Positions 37,437-48,020 of a DNA stretch of 64,000 bases are shown piece by piece (positions within the stretch are counted from its first letter, which is position 1; each line of letters starts with the position of its first letter). The translations under genes were made by a program, and so were the position numbers. A model generated the notes under the pieces. It worked only from the letters and a program-made list of their open reading frames with translations. It was not told the origin of the DNA and did not search any database. This stretch comes from Emticicia oligotrophica DSM 17448 (GTDB taxonomy: Bacteria; Bacteroidota; Bacteroidia; Cytophagales; Spirosomataceae): positions 124,001 to 188,000 of the forward strand of contig NC_018742.1 in NCBI RefSeq assembly GCF_000263195.1, given 5' to 3'.

Positions 37437-38867
37437 CTATTCAAACAGACTATTCATAGTAATTTCGTTATCTATTTCAGAACTGTTATAAAAACTTTTA
37501 TCTATTCCATACGTGGTAATCATCGTATTAAAAACACTACATTTTGTACCACTCAATTCTTTGAATAAACTTCGTTTTTCTCGTAGATTGTTCGCTAATT
37601 TTTCATTGAATCTTATAGTTCCATTATAAAACTTTATTTCGCATAGATTTATCGCATTATCAGCTCTACTTATGAGCATGTCTATCTGAAATCCTCGTAT
37701 TGTATCATTTCCTTTTTTATAAAAACTATTGACAGATGTCTGTATTCCAGAAATACCCAAACACTTTTTGATTGCTTCTGCATGTTTTATACAAATGGTT
37801 TCAAAAGCATACCCCTGCCATGTCTGATAGATACTTGAAGTCGTCTGAAATTTCAACCAATCTTCAATAGTACCATACTTTTTTCCATCAATAAAATGTA
37901 AATAAAAACGACTGTATTCATCGGCTAAACGATAAATCACATCTTTTTTCTGATTGAACAAAGGTTGAATTTTCATGATGAAAGAACTTTCTTCCAAATC
38001 TTCTAATATTCGATTTAGACTTCCTCCATCTGCAAGTTTACTAATTTGAGCAATTTCTGTTCGAGTAAGTCCGCTCCATTTTTGTGCTAAAGCTCTGATT
38101 ACAGCAACATGGTTTTGGTAATTATCAAACAATGACGCATAAACATCCTCAAACTCGGTGCGAAGTAAACCTGTTTTGGAAAAACAAATTCTGTGAATAG
38201 CTTGTGCTGCCGACTCACCAGCTTTTAACTGGCTCAAGTATAACGGCACTCCCCCCATACACATGTAAATTTGCAGTATATCATAGTCAGAAATACCTTT
38301 ATTGATAGTTTTAATAAATGTCTTTGTCTCAGAAAGGGTAAATGGTTCAAGATGTATCCTTTGTGTGACACGATTATGTAACCCGCCTCGATGCTGAATT
38401 ATCTTTCTGACCATCCACGAAGTTGCCGAGCCGCTGATTACCACTAATAAGTTTTGCGTCGAAGCCCAATCATTCCACCAATAACCAAACTCCTCTAAAA
38501 AACCTGATTTCTTGTGGTCTATCCACGGAAATTCATCAAAAAATAAAACTTTCCTTCTCTTTGTCTTACGTAGCCCTAATAAATATTTCTTTAATAATGA
38601 GAATGCTTCATGCCAATTTTTAGGCTGAAAAGCATCTATTGGTTCTTTTGAAAAATCTGATAGTTTTTCGGCAAACTTTTTCAGTTGATTAGCCCTATTG
38701 GCGTGTTGAGTTCCTGTAAATTTAAAAACAAAATTATCTACATAAACATTATTAATTAAAAAGGTCTTCCCTACCCTTCTTCTGCCTGTAACCATCAATA
38801 AATCAGCATTTTGTGATTCTAAAAGTTGATTCATCTCTTTCTGCTCTCCTATTCTACCAATAATCAT
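37437..38867 (-). CDS. AAA+ ATPase with C-terminal DUF234-like nuclease domain
   Basis: A 476-residue protein is called from ATG 38867 (MIIGRIGEQKEM); the frame opens 14 codons earlier, but the conserved family start is here. It has a P-loop (GRRRVGKT, 28-35), a Walker B with VLFFDEFPWID, a sensor segment LLVVISGSATSWM, a winged-helix segment (LTRTEIAQISKLADGGSLNRIL) and a C-terminal region with DMLISRADNAINLCEIKFY, a PD-(D/E)xK-like nuclease signature. The domain order is that of the archaeal/bacterial ATPase-DUF234 group, common on mobile DNA and of unknown role; defence or regulation has been suggested for relatives. It is flanked by IS debris on one side and plasmid backbone on the other, with a 15-bp inverted repeat 52-99 bp upstream. 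Confidence 0.85.
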   Translation of the reverse strand: MIIGRIGEQKEMNQLLESQNADLLMVTGRRRVGKTFLINNVYVDNFVFKFTGTQHANRANQLKKFAEKLSDFSKEPIDAFQPKNWHEAFSLLKKYLLGLRKTKRRKVLFFDEFPWIDHKKSGFLEEFGYWWNDWASTQNLLVVISGSATSWMVRKIIQHRGGLHNRVTQRIHLEPFTLSETKTFIKTINKGISDYDILQIYMCMGGVPLYLSQLKAGESAAQAIHRICFSKTGLLRTEFEDVYASLFDNYQNHVAVIRALAQKWSGLTRTEIAQISKLADGGSLNRILEDLEESSFIMKIQPLFNQKKDVIYRLADEYSRFYLHFIDGKKYGTIEDWLKFQTTSSIYQTWQGYAFETICIKHAEAIKKCLGISGIQTSVNSFYKKGNDTIRGFQIDMLISRADNAINLCEIKFYNGTIRFNEKLANNLREKRSLFKELSGTKCSVFNTMITTYGIDKSFYNSSEIDNEITMNSLFE

Positions 38868-38918
38868 TCCGATAAATTTTAATGTGTAAATATACAAATA
38901 CAAACTCAATAAGCAAAT

Positions 38919-38966
38919 TATACTTGGCGGAATCTAATGTAAAATAAACATATTCCGCCAAATATA
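38919..38966. repeat. 15-bp inverted repeat upstream of the ATPase gene
   Basis: Left arm TATACTTGGCGGAAT (38919-38933) and right arm ATTCCGCCAAATATA (38952-38966) are reverse complements with one mismatch and an 18-base spacer. The GC core GGCGG/CCGCC stands out from AT-rich surroundings. It lies 52 bp upstream of the ATPase start, where a promoter would be. An operator for a dimeric repressor, a recombinase site or a transcript hairpin are all possible. Confidence 0.6.
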
Positions 38967-39135
38967 ATACCAAACAATACATCCAAATACAAGTATTGGA
39001 AAAATTATAAGCAATCAAAAATAAGCTAAAAGCATTTAAGTAGATATAAGTTTACAGTTTTCAAGGTCCGAAAAATTGAGTAAAAGATTCTTTTATATAA
39101 ATTGCAGTTTCAATAATATATTAATTAAAATAAAT

Positions 39136-39561
39136 ATGAATCAAAATTATTTTTATTTAACACTATTTGAGTATTTAGATAAAGTCAAGCCAATTATAAC
39201 AGATAATAACTCAGAAGAAGAATTGTTAGAGTTCATCCAACAACGAGTTCAATTAGCTGAAAAAGAATTTGAACTGCATAGAAGAAAAGGCATTGATGTA
39301 TTGGCTGCTCAAGAAATTGCTCAAGAAATATTATTCGAAGGTTTGATGTCAGAGGAAGAAACATTTCTAAGAGATTTAATTGAGAAAAGCTTATCAGACC
39401 TAAATAAAACTATGAGTGAAGGTAAAGAATTGAACACTTTAATAAAACAACTTCTACCCTTATATCATGTATTAAAAACTAACGCTGAAATACCCTACAC
39501 GCAAATAAAGCATGAACTGATAACCAAAATAGACAACCTAATCCTTTCAAATGGCTTTTAA
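39136..39561 (+). CDS. DUF1896-like small protein
   Basis: A 141-residue acidic protein is called from ATG 39136 ([16 protein letters not shown]). An upstream in-frame TTG at 39076 exists but adds residues without similarity. The pattern [14 protein letters not shown]..., [33 protein letters not shown] matches DUF1896, a family found beside the large methylase-helicase on Bacteroidetes conjugative elements. It overlaps that gene by 11 bp, so the two are translationally linked. Function unknown; an accessory to the helicase is the obvious guess. Confidence 0.75.
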   Translation: MNQNYFYLTLFEYLDKVKPIITDNNSEEELLEFIQQRVQLAEKEFELHRRKGIDVLAAQEIAQEILFEGLMSEEETFLRDLIEKSLSDLNKTMSEGKELNTLIKQLLPLYHVLKTNAEIPYTQIKHELITKIDNLILSNGF

Positions 39562-42500
39562 TCAAAAAAACACACTTCTTCAAAATATTAAAGCTGTTGA
39601 ATTGGCTTTCCAACTAAATAAAAATAATCAAAATCTAACTTCTGAACAGATTCAACTACTCCAATCCTATGCGGGATTCGGTGGTATAAAAGCAATACTA
39701 AATCCGATTTTCGATGATGGTGCATGGAAAACACAAGTTGATATTGAATTACGACCATTACTCCAACAGTTTTACCAAATTATTTATGAAAATGTTGGAG
39801 AAACACAATTCCAAGAATATTATAACAGCCTCAAAGCGAGTGTACTGACCAGTTTTTATACCCCATCACCTATTACTTTAGAAATTGGTAAAGCGTTAAA
39901 GGACACAGGCCTACAATCATCAAAATTTCTCGACCCTTCCGCAGGTATTGGGCAATTTCAACAGTCATTTATTGATGCGGGATTGAAACATCAAGATAGT
40001 TTGATGTTTGAAAAAGATTTATTAGCTGGTTTGATATTATCAGCTCTTTATGGAAAAAATCAAGTAAGGAATCAAGGTTTTGAAGAAATTAGCTCAAGAT
40101 ATACCAATCATTTTGAAATTGTCTCATCAAATATTCCGTTTGGAGATTTGAATGTTTGGGATGCAAGCTTTATCAATGATAAAACTAAAAGAATTTCTTG
40201 TAAAGCCATTCATAATTATTTTTTCTACAAAGCAATTGATATAACGCAAGAAGGTGGAGTTATTGCATTCATTACATCAAATGGGGTAATGAACTCCCCT
40301 ACCAACGACCCAATTAGGCAATATTTAATGCGAAAAAGTGATTTAGTTTCTGCCGTTCGTTTTCCACACAACCTGTTTAGTGAAAATGCAGGAACAAGTG
40401 TTGGTAGTGATTTGATAATTCTACAAAAGAACACACTAAAAACAACATTGACGGACAAAGAAAGAAGTTTTGTCAGAAATATTAGAAACGGAGAAATAGT
40501 AAGTAATGATTATTATACTAAAAATGACAATATCATTTTTACAAAACAAAAAATAGATACCGACCAATATGGAAAAACTGCAATAATTTATCATCATGAG
40601 GCGGGCGTTTCTGGGATAGCAGACAAAATGACTGCTATACTGAAACGAGACTTTAGTGAACATTTTAAGTTAGAGAACTTCCAGAATAGTAAAGTAAAAA
40701 CGCCCATTTTCATACAAAATGATTTGTTTTCAGAATTATACAATCAATCAATTCCTTTTACTCAGCCATTAAAAAATCATTATCGAGTTGGCACTCTCAT
40801 AGAACAAAATGATAGAGTCGGAAAAATTACAAGCATTGATTTTTCAAACAATACGGCTAATTTTTTGCAAGTCGATTATTCAAAATTAGAGGAAAATAAA
40901 GTAAAAAATTACCTTCTTATAAGGGATACATATATCAATCTTTTTGATTACGAAAAGGAATATTCGGAAGAGAATCATCAACTAAGAGATAATCTGAATG
41001 AATTATACAATGAATTTTATGAAAAATTTGGTAATCTAAACGTCAAAGAAAATGTAGGACTGATATTAACGGATTTTCATGGCAAAGAAATTTTAACACT
41101 TGAACGTGCAAAAAATGGGGAATTCATAAAGGCTGATATTTTTACAGAACCCGTTTCTTTCTCTAAAGTACAAATTGAAAACTTCAACGCAGATGAAGCA
41201 CTAATTGCTTCTCTTAATAAATTGGGAAATGTGAATCTTGAATACATGTCAAGCATTTCAAAAAAAAGCAAAGAACAACTTATCAATGACCTCCAAAATA
41301 AAATATTCTATAACCCTATCGATAAGAATTTTGAAATCAAAGACAAATTTTTGTCTGGAGATATTGTCACAAAGCTTCAGGCATTTAAAAATTTATCCGA
41401 ATCATTACCCAGTAGTCAGTTTATCAAAGATTCTATCTTATTCTTAGAGGAAAATCAACCAACTAAAATTCCTTTTGAATTATTGGATTTCAATTTTGGT
41501 GAGCGATGGATTCCTACAAAAATATATTCCGATTATGCGACAAATCTTTTCAATACTCGTATTGTTGTCAATTATTCATCTTCATCTGACGAATTTTCTG
41601 TAAAGAGTCCTTATAATAGTTCTAATGCACTAATCAGCTCACAGTTTGCCGTGCAAAGTCAAAGTCGATTGTATGACGGTATTTCATTGATGAACTATGC
41701 ACTTTTAAATACAAGTCCCGAGATTACAAAGAATATTTTTATAGATGGGAAGGAAATAAAAGTAAAGGATAGTGAAGCGATTCGACTGGCAAATAGTAAA
41801 ATTGATGCTATAAGAGAGTCTTTTATCGAATGGCTAAATAGACAAGATGACCAATTCAAGGACAACTTAGCAGAACTTTATAATCAAAAATTTAATTGCT
41901 ATATCAAGCCTCAATATGATGGTTCTCACCAGAAATTTACAGATTTAAATTATCGGAATTTGGGTATAACAGACCTCTATAAATCACAAAAAGATGCGGT
42001 TTGGATGTTGTTGCAGAATGAAGGTGGGGTCGCCGACCATGAAGTAGGTTCGGGCAAAACATTGATTATGTGTGTAACCGCCTATGAAATGAAGCGATTA
42101 GGCTTGGCTAATAAACCACTTATTATAGGCTTGAAAGCCAATGTTCACCAAATAGCAGAGACTTTTCGTTCTGCATATCCTGATGCTAAACTACTCTACC
42201 CTGGACAACAAGACTTTACACCTGAAAACAGAATAAAATTATTTAATGACATAAAGAATAACTCATGGGATTGTATAATCCTTACTCATGACCAATTTGG
42301 TAAAATTCCGCAATCTCCACTCATTCAAAAGCAAATTTTAGGAGAGGAATTACGCAATTTAGAATTAGATTTAGATGTTTTGAGAAGTCAAGGCAAAGAA
42401 GTTTCAAAATCACTTTTAAAAGGTTTAGAAAAACGCAAAGAAAACCTAAGTTCTAATTTAAAAAATATCGAGTATCAAATAAACCAGAAAAAAGATAATA

Positions 42501-44551
42501 TAACCGACTTTCAAGCAATAGGCATCGACCATATATTTATTGATGAAAGCCATCGTTTTAAAAATCTGACCTTCACTACTCGTCATAATCGTGTGGCAGG
42601 ATTGGGAAATATTGATGGAAGCCAACGCTCGCTGAATCTACTTTACGCCATACGAACGATACAAGAACGAAAAGGAAAAGACTTGTGTGCAACTTTTCTT
42701 TCAGGTACAACTATTTCTAATTCGTTGACCGAACTTTATCTAATTTTCAAATATCTACGTCCAAGAGCTTTAGAAAAGCAAAACATTGTCAATTTCGACG
42801 CTTGGGCATCTGTCTATGCCAAAAAGACTACTGATTTTGAGTTTTCGGTTACAAATAAAATTATTCAGAAAGAGCGATTTAGGTATTTTATTAAAGTACC
42901 TGAGCTGGCCATGTTTTATAATCAAATTACTGATTATAGAACAGCTCAAATGATAGGTATTGATAGGCCGATGGCTCAACAAATTTTGGTGAGCATCCCT
43001 CCCACCCCACAACAAGAAATTTTCATTCAAAAACTAATGAAATTCTCAGAAACTGGCGATGCTACTTTACTTGGGCGTTCTCCGTTGGTAGGAGCTGAAG
43101 AAAATGCCAAAATGTTGATAGCAACAAACTATGCAAAAAAAATGGCGGTTGATATGAGATTAATAAGTCCACAATATGAAGACCATCCTAACAATAAACT
43201 TTCACAGTGTGCGAAAAGACTTTTCAAACACTACCAAGAAACCAATCCACATTTAGGAACTCAGTTGGTATTTTCAGATATTGGCACATACAAACCCGCT
43301 ACTTGGAACATCTATTCTGAATTAAAAAGAAAATTGGTAGATGAATATGGATTAAAACCATCAGAAATTAGATTCGTACAAGAGTTTACCAGTAATTTAC
43401 AACGAGAAAAACTCTTTGAAGACGTAAATTCAGGTAAAGTACGTATTTTGATGGGTTCAACAGAAACTATGGGTACAGGCGTGAACGTTCAGAAAAGGAT
43501 TGTCGCAATGCACCATTTGGATATTCCTTGGAAACCATCAGAATTTGACCAAAGGGTTGGTCGAGGCTCTCGAAAGGGTAATGTGATTGCCAAAGAGCAT
43601 TACGGTAATACTGTAAAAAACTATATTTATGCTGTTGAAAAAAGTTTGGACAATTACAAATTTAACCTACTTCAAAATAAATCGCTGTTTATATCACAAA
43701 TAAAAAACAGTAATATGGCCACTCGAAGAATTGATGAGGGCTCATTAGATGAACAAAATGGAATGAACTTTAACGAATACATTGCCATCTTGTCGGGAAA
43801 TACTGATTTATTAGAAAAAGCAAAAATTGAGAAAAAAATTGGATCGCTTGAAGCTGAAAAACAATCCTATTTGAAAGATATTGCCAATAATCGAAACAAA
43901 TTAGATGCTCTACTGAACAATAACGATAAAACAGAAAAAATTCTAAGCTCCTTGTATAAGGATTTTGAGAAACTTCAATCAAATTCAAAATTTGATGAAA
44001 TGGGTAATCGTTTAAATTTATTCAACCTAAAAACGATTGATACCTCAAATCCTGAAGAGATTGGCAAATATTTAATTAGAATTAGCAAAACGCTTGATAC
44101 AAAAGGGAACTCAGTAAGTATTGGAAATATCTATGGATTTGATATTCAGGTCAGAACAGAATTATATTTTAACGACTTTGGCAGACAAAAAGACAATCTA
44201 TTTATTGTCAAATCTGATAATTTGAGCTATCGCCACAACAACGGTATCATACTAACAGAAAACCCTAAAACCGCAATTAAACAATTCATAAATTCATTAG
44301 AAAAAATACCTTCACTGATTGACGATAACCAAAAAAGGCTTGCTCGATTAGGTGGTGAAATTAAAATTTTGCAAGATTATGTCAATAGCAAATGGTCAAA
44401 AGAAAGTGATTTGAAGGCTCTAAAATCAGAATTAAAATTAGTTGAAAAACGAATTGAAAGTTCAATGGAAGTTGCCAGTAAGGAAATAAAGAATGAAGAA
44501 AAGCCCAAGCTCCAAAGTACAATTTCTTCAAAAAAAGCAATAAGAATTTAA
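39551..44551 (+). CDS. Giant N6-adenine methylase / SNF2-type helicase fusion
   Basis: This 1666-residue cytoplasmic DNA-acting protein begins with a methyltransferase-like domain: [10 protein letters not shown] (Asp128, SAM-binding motif I) and SSNIPFGD where classical enzymes have NPPY/F. The SNF2/superfamily-2 helicase follows, with [13 protein letters not shown] (Walker A, about 825-838), IDESHRF (DESH, about 997), [11 protein letters not shown] and the C-terminal lobe [11 protein letters not shown]...[16 protein letters not shown] (about 1310-1345). The end is coiled-coil rich. Such fusions are standard cargo of Bacteroidetes conjugative elements and may protect or remodel transferred DNA. 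With Ile in place of the first Pro, methylation activity is uncertain. A terminator follows. Confidence 0.92.
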   Translation: MAFNQKNTLLQNIKAVELAFQLNKNNQNLTSEQIQLLQSYAGFGGIKAILNPIFDDGAWKTQVDIELRPLLQQFYQIIYENVGETQFQEYYNSLKASVLTSFYTPSPITLEIGKALKDTGLQSSKFLDPSAGIGQFQQSFIDAGLKHQDSLMFEKDLLAGLILSALYGKNQVRNQGFEEISSRYTNHFEIVSSNIPFGDLNVWDASFINDKTKRISCKAIHNYFFYKAIDITQEGGVIAFITSNGVMNSPTNDPIRQYLMRKSDLVSAVRFPHNLFSENAGTSVGSDLIILQKNTLKTTLTDKERSFVRNIRNGEIVSNDYYTKNDNIIFTKQKIDTDQYGKTAIIYHHEAGVSGIADKMTAILKRDFSEHFKLENFQNSKVKTPIFIQNDLFSELYNQSIPFTQPLKNHYRVGTLIEQNDRVGKITSIDFSNNTANFLQVDYSKLEENKVKNYLLIRDTYINLFDYEKEYSEENHQLRDNLNELYNEFYEKFGNLNVKENVGLILTDFHGKEILTLERAKNGEFIKADIFTEPVSFSKVQIENFNADEALIASLNKLGNVNLEYMSSISKKSKEQLINDLQNKIFYNPIDKNFEIKDKFLSGDIVTKLQAFKNLSESLPSSQFIKDSILFLEENQPTKIPFELLDFNFGERWIPTKIYSDYATNLFNTRIVVNYSSSSDEFSVKSPYNSSNALISSQFAVQSQSRLYDGISLMNYALLNTSPEITKNIFIDGKEIKVKDSEAIRLANSKIDAIRESFIEWLNRQDDQFKDNLAELYNQKFNCYIKPQYDGSHQKFTDLNYRNLGITDLYKSQKDAVWMLLQNEGGVADHEVGSGKTLIMCVTAYEMKRLGLANKPLIIGLKANVHQIAETFRSAYPDAKLLYPGQQDFTPENRIKLFNDIKNNSWDCIILTHDQFGKIPQSPLIQKQILGEELRNLELDLDVLRSQGKEVSKSLLKGLEKRKENLSSNLKNIEYQINQKKDNITDFQAIGIDHIFIDESHRFKNLTFTTRHNRVAGLGNIDGSQRSLNLLYAIRTIQERKGKDLCATFLSGTTISNSLTELYLIFKYLRPRALEKQNIVNFDAWASVYAKKTTDFEFSVTNKIIQKERFRYFIKVPELAMFYNQITDYRTAQMIGIDRPMAQQILVSIPPTPQQEIFIQKLMKFSETGDATLLGRSPLVGAEENAKMLIATNYAKKMAVDMRLISPQYEDHPNNKLSQCAKRLFKHYQETNPHLGTQLVFSDIGTYKPATWNIYSELKRKLVDEYGLKPSEIRFVQEFTSNLQREKLFEDVNSGKVRILMGSTETMGTGVNVQKRIVAMHHLDIPWKPSEFDQRVGRGSRKGNVIAKEHYGNTVKNYIYAVEKSLDNYKFNLLQNKSLFISQIKNSNMATRRIDEGSLDEQNGMNFNEYIAILSGNTDLLEKAKIEKKIGSLEAEKQSYLKDIANNRNKLDALLNNNDKTEKILSSLYKDFEKLQSNSKFDEMGNRLNLFNLKTIDTSNPEEIGKYLIRISKTLDTKGNSVSIGNIYGFDIQVRTELYFNDFGRQKDNLFIVKSDNLSYRHNNGIILTENPKTAIKQFINSLEKIPSLIDDNQKRLARLGGEIKILQDYVNSKWSKESDLKALKSELKLVEKRIESSMEVASKEIKNEEKPKLQSTISSKKAIRI

Positions 44552-44555
44552 AGAA

Positions 44556-44582
44556 TAAGGGGCAAGTTCCTTTGCCCCTTTT
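44556..44582. terminator. Bidirectional terminator between convergent genes
   Basis: AAGGGGCAA and its reverse complement TTGCCCCTT form a GC-rich 9-bp stem with a short loop. The stem is followed by TTTT on the plus strand and, read from the other side, preceded by an A-rich tract. It sits between the methylase-helicase stop and the end of the small minus-strand gene. Confidence 0.85.
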
Positions 44583-44586
44583 AACT

Positions 44587-44850
44587 TTAATTGAAAGAAA
44601 TTTCAGCCAACATTACAAAAAATACTACTCCCTCAAAATCCTGATTTACTGAAAAAATAAAATCAAAAGTTGTTTTCTCACCATTCCAAATTACTGATTT
44701 TTCATTGATAATAGGTTGTACAAATCCGTGTGTGCCAATTTTCATATTGAATACATTTTTTTTTAGTTGGCATGGAAAAATGCCTGCGGTTAGTTTTTTA
44801 ATCATTAAGAAAGCTTTTAAAAGGAAGTTGTACTGCAAAATTTTTACCAT
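44587..44850 (-). CDS. Small hypothetical protein downstream of the relaxase
   Basis: An 87-residue frame reads in the same direction as the mobilisation genes, starts 87 bp after the relaxase stop and ends 5 bp before the shared terminator. That position, and a smooth composition (MKIGTHGFVQPI..., KTTFDFIFSVNQDFEGV), make it plausible as the last gene of the mob operon. It has a hydrophobic stretch near the N terminus and no recognised domain. The internal Met36 is an alternative start. It could also be a chance frame. Confidence 0.45.
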   Translation of the reverse strand: MVKILQYNFLLKAFLMIKKLTAGIFPCQLKKNVFNMKIGTHGFVQPIINEKSVIWNGEKTTFDFIFSVNQDFEGVVFFVMLAEISFN

Positions 44851-44937
44851 TTATTTACTCATATTTATAAAATCCAAATCATTATTATTAAATTCAAATT
44901 TGCTTCTAATTTCCAAAGGTTTCTCCATTGACATTGA

Positions 44938-46128
44938 TTATTTCTTAAAGCCTTTTGCTTTGGTATTTTTCAATTTTATACCCACTTCTCCCCTATTCTT
45001 GCTTAAACTTTGGTCTATTTTTGCCAAATCTATTTCTGCTTGATGATTACCCCGTGCTGTTGCTAATAAATCTGCAAGAAATGGCTTATCAAAATTTGAT
45101 TCAAAACTTTTAGGATTATTTTCTTTAAGTTTACTAAGCATATTTTCATAACTATAGGTTTGTCCTAAATCTGAACCAAGTATATATTTATGGTTAAAAT
45201 CGTCTTTCACAAACTTCAATTCTCTCCTACCCACTTTAGCAATCATATAAATTTGATATTGATTTTCAGCTAATTTCGACTTTAATTCATCAAAACTTTT
45301 TGTGTGTATTAATACTTTATCTATTACTTGTTTGAGTTTAGCGAGTTCCGAATTTTCCAATTGTTCATTCTCAAAAGTACCTTTTATCCTTTTCTCTAAA
45401 TTACCAAGTGAATAGGGTTTACCCAAATCACTTCCTTTGATTCTGATTCTCTTATCTGGTAAAATAAAGGTTATCCCCCTACCCTTTTCTACGCTAACAC
45501 CATTTTGATTTAATATTTTTTCTAATTCATCAACTGATTTAATTTTATGTAAGTTTTCATCTATCAACACTCTTAAAAATACTGAATATTGATTTTTTAG
45601 TTCTTTTGTTTTTCCATCTATCAGGTTTTGCCTCTGGGCTTCAAGTGGTTTTAATCCATATTTTTCTTCCATTTTTCGACAAAACTGATGGGTTTTTATA
45701 AAATTATTAGAGGTTTTTACAGCTTTTCCACCATCTAAATTTACTCTACTGGCTATAATATGAAAATGATGATGTTCTTTATCATAATGTCTAAAAGCAA
45801 TCATTTGCTTTTCATAAAATCCAAACTCTAAGCTAAAATCAACTATAATTTTTTCTAAAAGATTATTGCTTGGATTTTCTTCCTTCGGAAACGAAAAACT
45901 TTGATGCCAAAAAGATTGCTTGCAATTCGGATTCAGTACTGCCACCTCCGTAAATTGAGTTGCAATATCTGATAGATTCAACTCGCCATTGAAATCTTTT
46001 TTTACTTGCAGGTTCTGCGAGAAAATATACTCACCTCGTATATTTTTCTTTTTTGAGGTTGAATTTTCAAAATAACAATAGTTTAATAACCCTCTTATAT
46101 TTCCGCCTGTTGTCGTTTTTCCAATCAT
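44938..46128 (-). CDS. mobB: Conjugative relaxase (MobB-type, relaxase domain)
   Basis: This 396-residue relaxase nicks plasmid DNA at oriT and is carried with it through the transfer channel. The N-terminal relaxase domain has the start MIGKTTTGGNIRGLLNYC, a region with QSFWHQSFSFP, and the metal-binding HHHFH motif at residues 119-123 (EHHHFHIIASRVN). Tyr17 near the N terminus is a candidate catalytic residue. The C-terminal half contains two short repeats with LGSDLGQTYSYENM and KGSDLGKPYSLGNL, as in Bacteroidetes mobilisation proteins. It follows the MobC-like gene with a 2-bp gap. Confidence 0.92.
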   Translation of the reverse strand: MIGKTTTGGNIRGLLNYCYFENSTSKKKNIRGEYIFSQNLQVKKDFNGELNLSDIATQFTEVAVLNPNCKQSFWHQSFSFPKEENPSNNLLEKIIVDFSLEFGFYEKQMIAFRHYDKEHHHFHIIASRVNLDGGKAVKTSNNFIKTHQFCRKMEEKYGLKPLEAQRQNLIDGKTKELKNQYSVFLRVLIDENLHKIKSVDELEKILNQNGVSVEKGRGITFILPDKRIRIKGSDLGKPYSLGNLEKRIKGTFENEQLENSELAKLKQVIDKVLIHTKSFDELKSKLAENQYQIYMIAKVGRRELKFVKDDFNHKYILGSDLGQTYSYENMLSKLKENNPKSFESNFDKPFLADLLATARGNHQAEIDLAKIDQSLSKNRGEVGIKLKNTKAKGFKK

Positions 46129-46130
46129 AA

Positions 46131-46658
46131 CTACTGGTAATAATTCGTATGCTGCCTTTTTAAATCAAGCAATAGTGATTTCAGTTTTATGAACTCTCTC
46201 CCACTGCTCAAATCTTCTTCTGAAATACAGGTTATTTGGTCAATCACTATATCAAGGGTCTGCAAAAATTGCGGATTCATTATTTCGTGTAAAATAAATT
46301 TTTCAGCTGTTCGCACCGAATTAAAAATTCTGTTTTCTGCCTCTTGAAATTTAATTTTAAGTATTTCATCTGCTTTTACCTTTAAAGCCAATAATTTTAA
46401 TAATCCAGATATTTTCTTTATTTCATTCAATTCTTTCCTAATTTCATAAGGTAACATTCTAAACTTGGGATGTTTTTCAAGTTTGTCAAAAACCAAATTT
46501 CGAGCATATTCACTCTCACTCAAATTCAACTTTGTAGCGTTTGCATTGATTTGTTTTTTTTCATCAAGTGTTAAATGAATGATAATTGACGCACTCTTTT
46601 TCTCAGTCGTCAATTTTGGTCTTCCACCTTTATTTGTTTTCATGTTTTCTTTTATCAT
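46131..46658 (-). CDS. mobC: MobC-like relaxosome protein
   Basis: This 175-residue basic protein starts with KTNKGGRPKLTTEKKSASII, the ribbon-helix-helix-type DNA-binding start of MobC/MbeC-like accessory proteins, then HLTLDEKKQINANATKLNLSE. It is expected to bind near oriT and help the relaxase open the DNA. Met6 (start 46643, directly before KTNKGGRPK) may be the real start. An oriT-like hairpin lies 22 bp upstream of the ATG, and the relaxase gene follows almost without a gap. Confidence 0.8.
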   Translation of the reverse strand: MIKENMKTNKGGRPKLTTEKKSASIIIHLTLDEKKQINANATKLNLSESEYARNLVFDKLEKHPKFRMLPYEIRKELNEIKKISGLLKLLALKVKADEILKIKFQEAENRIFNSVRTAEKFILHEIMNPQFLQTLDIVIDQITCISEEDLSSGREFIKLKSLLLDLKRQHTNYYQ

Positions 46659-46679
46659 TCATTCTATGAGGTAACACCG

Positions 46680-46722
46680 AATAGCAAGCAGTTTTTTGAC
46701 TCAAAAAACATAGCTTGCTATT
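46680..46722. repeat. Nested inverted repeat, candidate oriT hairpin
   Basis: AATAGCAAGC (46680-46689) pairs with GCTTGCTATT (46713-46722). Inside it GTTTTTTG (46691-46698) pairs with CAAAAAAC (46702-46709), giving a 43-base cruciform-like element with small internal loops. It lies 22 bp in front of mobC-mobB, divergent from the tra-side genes, the usual place for oriT. The next bases (GCTCCACACAGCC) could include the nic site. No defined oriT family match is claimed. Confidence 0.55.
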
Positions 46723-46902
46723 GCTCCACACAGCCTTTTTATACTTAGGTATTTGTTCTACGATTCAAAATTATTGATGAAAAAACAGATTCACGGTCAA
46801 AATAGTCCTCTTTTTAAGGTTTATTTAAACATGAACTATGAGTTATTTAATCACCATTTAAGAATTATTGAATCTTAAAAAAATATCATTGAATAATATT
46901 TT

Positions 46903-46910
46903 AAATTTGC
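46903..46910 (+). promoter_or_regulatory. Candidate -7 element for the plus-strand operon
   Basis: TAAATTTG fits the Bacteroidetes -7 consensus TAnnTTTG and lies 40 bp before the ATG of the 117-residue gene. No good -33 TTTG is seen at the right spacing, so support is partial. Confidence 0.4.
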
Positions 46911-46949
46911 AATTTGTTAGATTTTAAAACATATATTTGAATCCAAATC

Positions 46950-47303
46950 ATGGTTGTTACTCGAAAATACTTAATCTGGGCATTAGAAAAGAATATTAAA
47001 ACCAAGAATTATCTTTTATACTGGTTTTTCCAAGACTTGATAGATTCTGCATTATCAAGTGCATTGGTTCAAAAGAAAATCTCCGATGAGTTGAATTGTG
47101 CCATTAAGAAATCTCAAATCGAAACCATCAGATACAGGATTCCTTCCAACAAATTGAAGGCATTTAAAAGACTCATTGTCATCGAGAAAGAAAAAGAAAT
47201 CTTTGCTCATGAAACTATCACTGAGCAAGAAATAACAACTTTTACAGACCCTTTTAAACAAAAACAAGAAAACGAAAGCTCTTTTATCAAACTTATCAAA
47301 TAA
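46950..47303 (+). CDS. Hypothetical protein ahead of the transfer ParA-like ATPase
   Basis: This 117-residue protein is basic and mostly helical, with a polar middle (ELNCAIKKSQIETIRYRIPSNKLKAFKRLI) and no signal or membrane segment. It lies 9 bp upstream of a ParA-like ATPase and belongs to the same plus-strand set of three genes. I do not recognise the family. The context between oriT-mob and tra genes suggests a transfer or regulation role. Confidence 0.7.
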   Translation: MVVTRKYLIWALEKNIKTKNYLLYWFFQDLIDSALSSALVQKKISDELNCAIKKSQIETIRYRIPSNKLKAFKRLIVIEKEKEIFAHETITEQEITTFTDPFKQKQENESSFIKLIK

Positions 47304-47312
47304 TCATTATTT

Positions 47313-48020
47313 ATGGCAAAAAAAAGCATTCATTTTATTATTCAATCCAAAGGTGGCGTAGGAAAATCATTTTTAACTTATCTTATTGCCTTAAAAAATC
47401 AATTTAACGATAGTGTGGCATTTTTCGATTTAGATTCTTCAACAGAAACATCGGTCAATCAACTGAAATTTCTGAAAGAAAAAAGTAGGGTTTATAAAAT
47501 TTCGCTATTAGACGAACGAAAGAAAATCATTAGAGATAGGCTACTGACAATAATAAAAAAAATCACTCAAATTTCAGAAATCCAAGATTTTTATTTAGAC
47601 TTTGGAGCTCCAGAAAGCGAACAACTCCCAGCCCTATTCAGCCTTGATTTCAAAACCGAGGCATTACAAAAATTTGCCAATCAAATAGATGCAGAATTTA
47701 TTTTTCATGTTGTTATCGCTGGAAACACAGCTTATGTTGCTTCAATGGAATATATTCAAACGGTCATTCAAACTCTTTCGGGTAGTTTTAAAATCATTGC
47801 TCATGCCAACGAAAATAGTTTTTATGGGTTTACTGATATTTTTGAAGAAGCCAAAAAGTATTGTGAAAAACAAAAAGTGGATTTTAAACCATTCGGTGAT
47901 ATTGACACACAAAGCCACGTAGGAAACCAAATCCTAAATTTGATTCGTCAAGGGGTAGGAATCGAAGATTATGATATTTTAGAACAGCTTAAAATTGAGG
48001 AGGAATTTGAAAAGCTATGA
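47313..48020 (+). CDS. ParA/MinD-like ATPase, transfer-associated
   Basis: This 235-residue ATPase has a deviant Walker A (SKGGVGKSF, residues 12-20, signature Lys13) and a FDLDSSTETSV switch segment. It resembles TraA-type ParA-like proteins that precede the tra genes in Bacteroides conjugative elements and is clearly different from the canonical ParA at 49145-49891. It may position the transfer apparatus or relaxosome. Its stop overlaps the next small membrane protein by 4 bp. Confidence 0.82.
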   Translation: MAKKSIHFIIQSKGGVGKSFLTYLIALKNQFNDSVAFFDLDSSTETSVNQLKFLKEKSRVYKISLLDERKKIIRDRLLTIIKKITQISEIQDFYLDFGAPESEQLPALFSLDFKTEALQKFANQIDAEFIFHVVIAGNTAYVASMEYIQTVIQTLSGSFKIIAHANENSFYGFTDIFEEAKKYCEKQKVDFKPFGDIDTQSHVGNQILNLIRQGVGIEDYDILEQLKIEEEFEKL

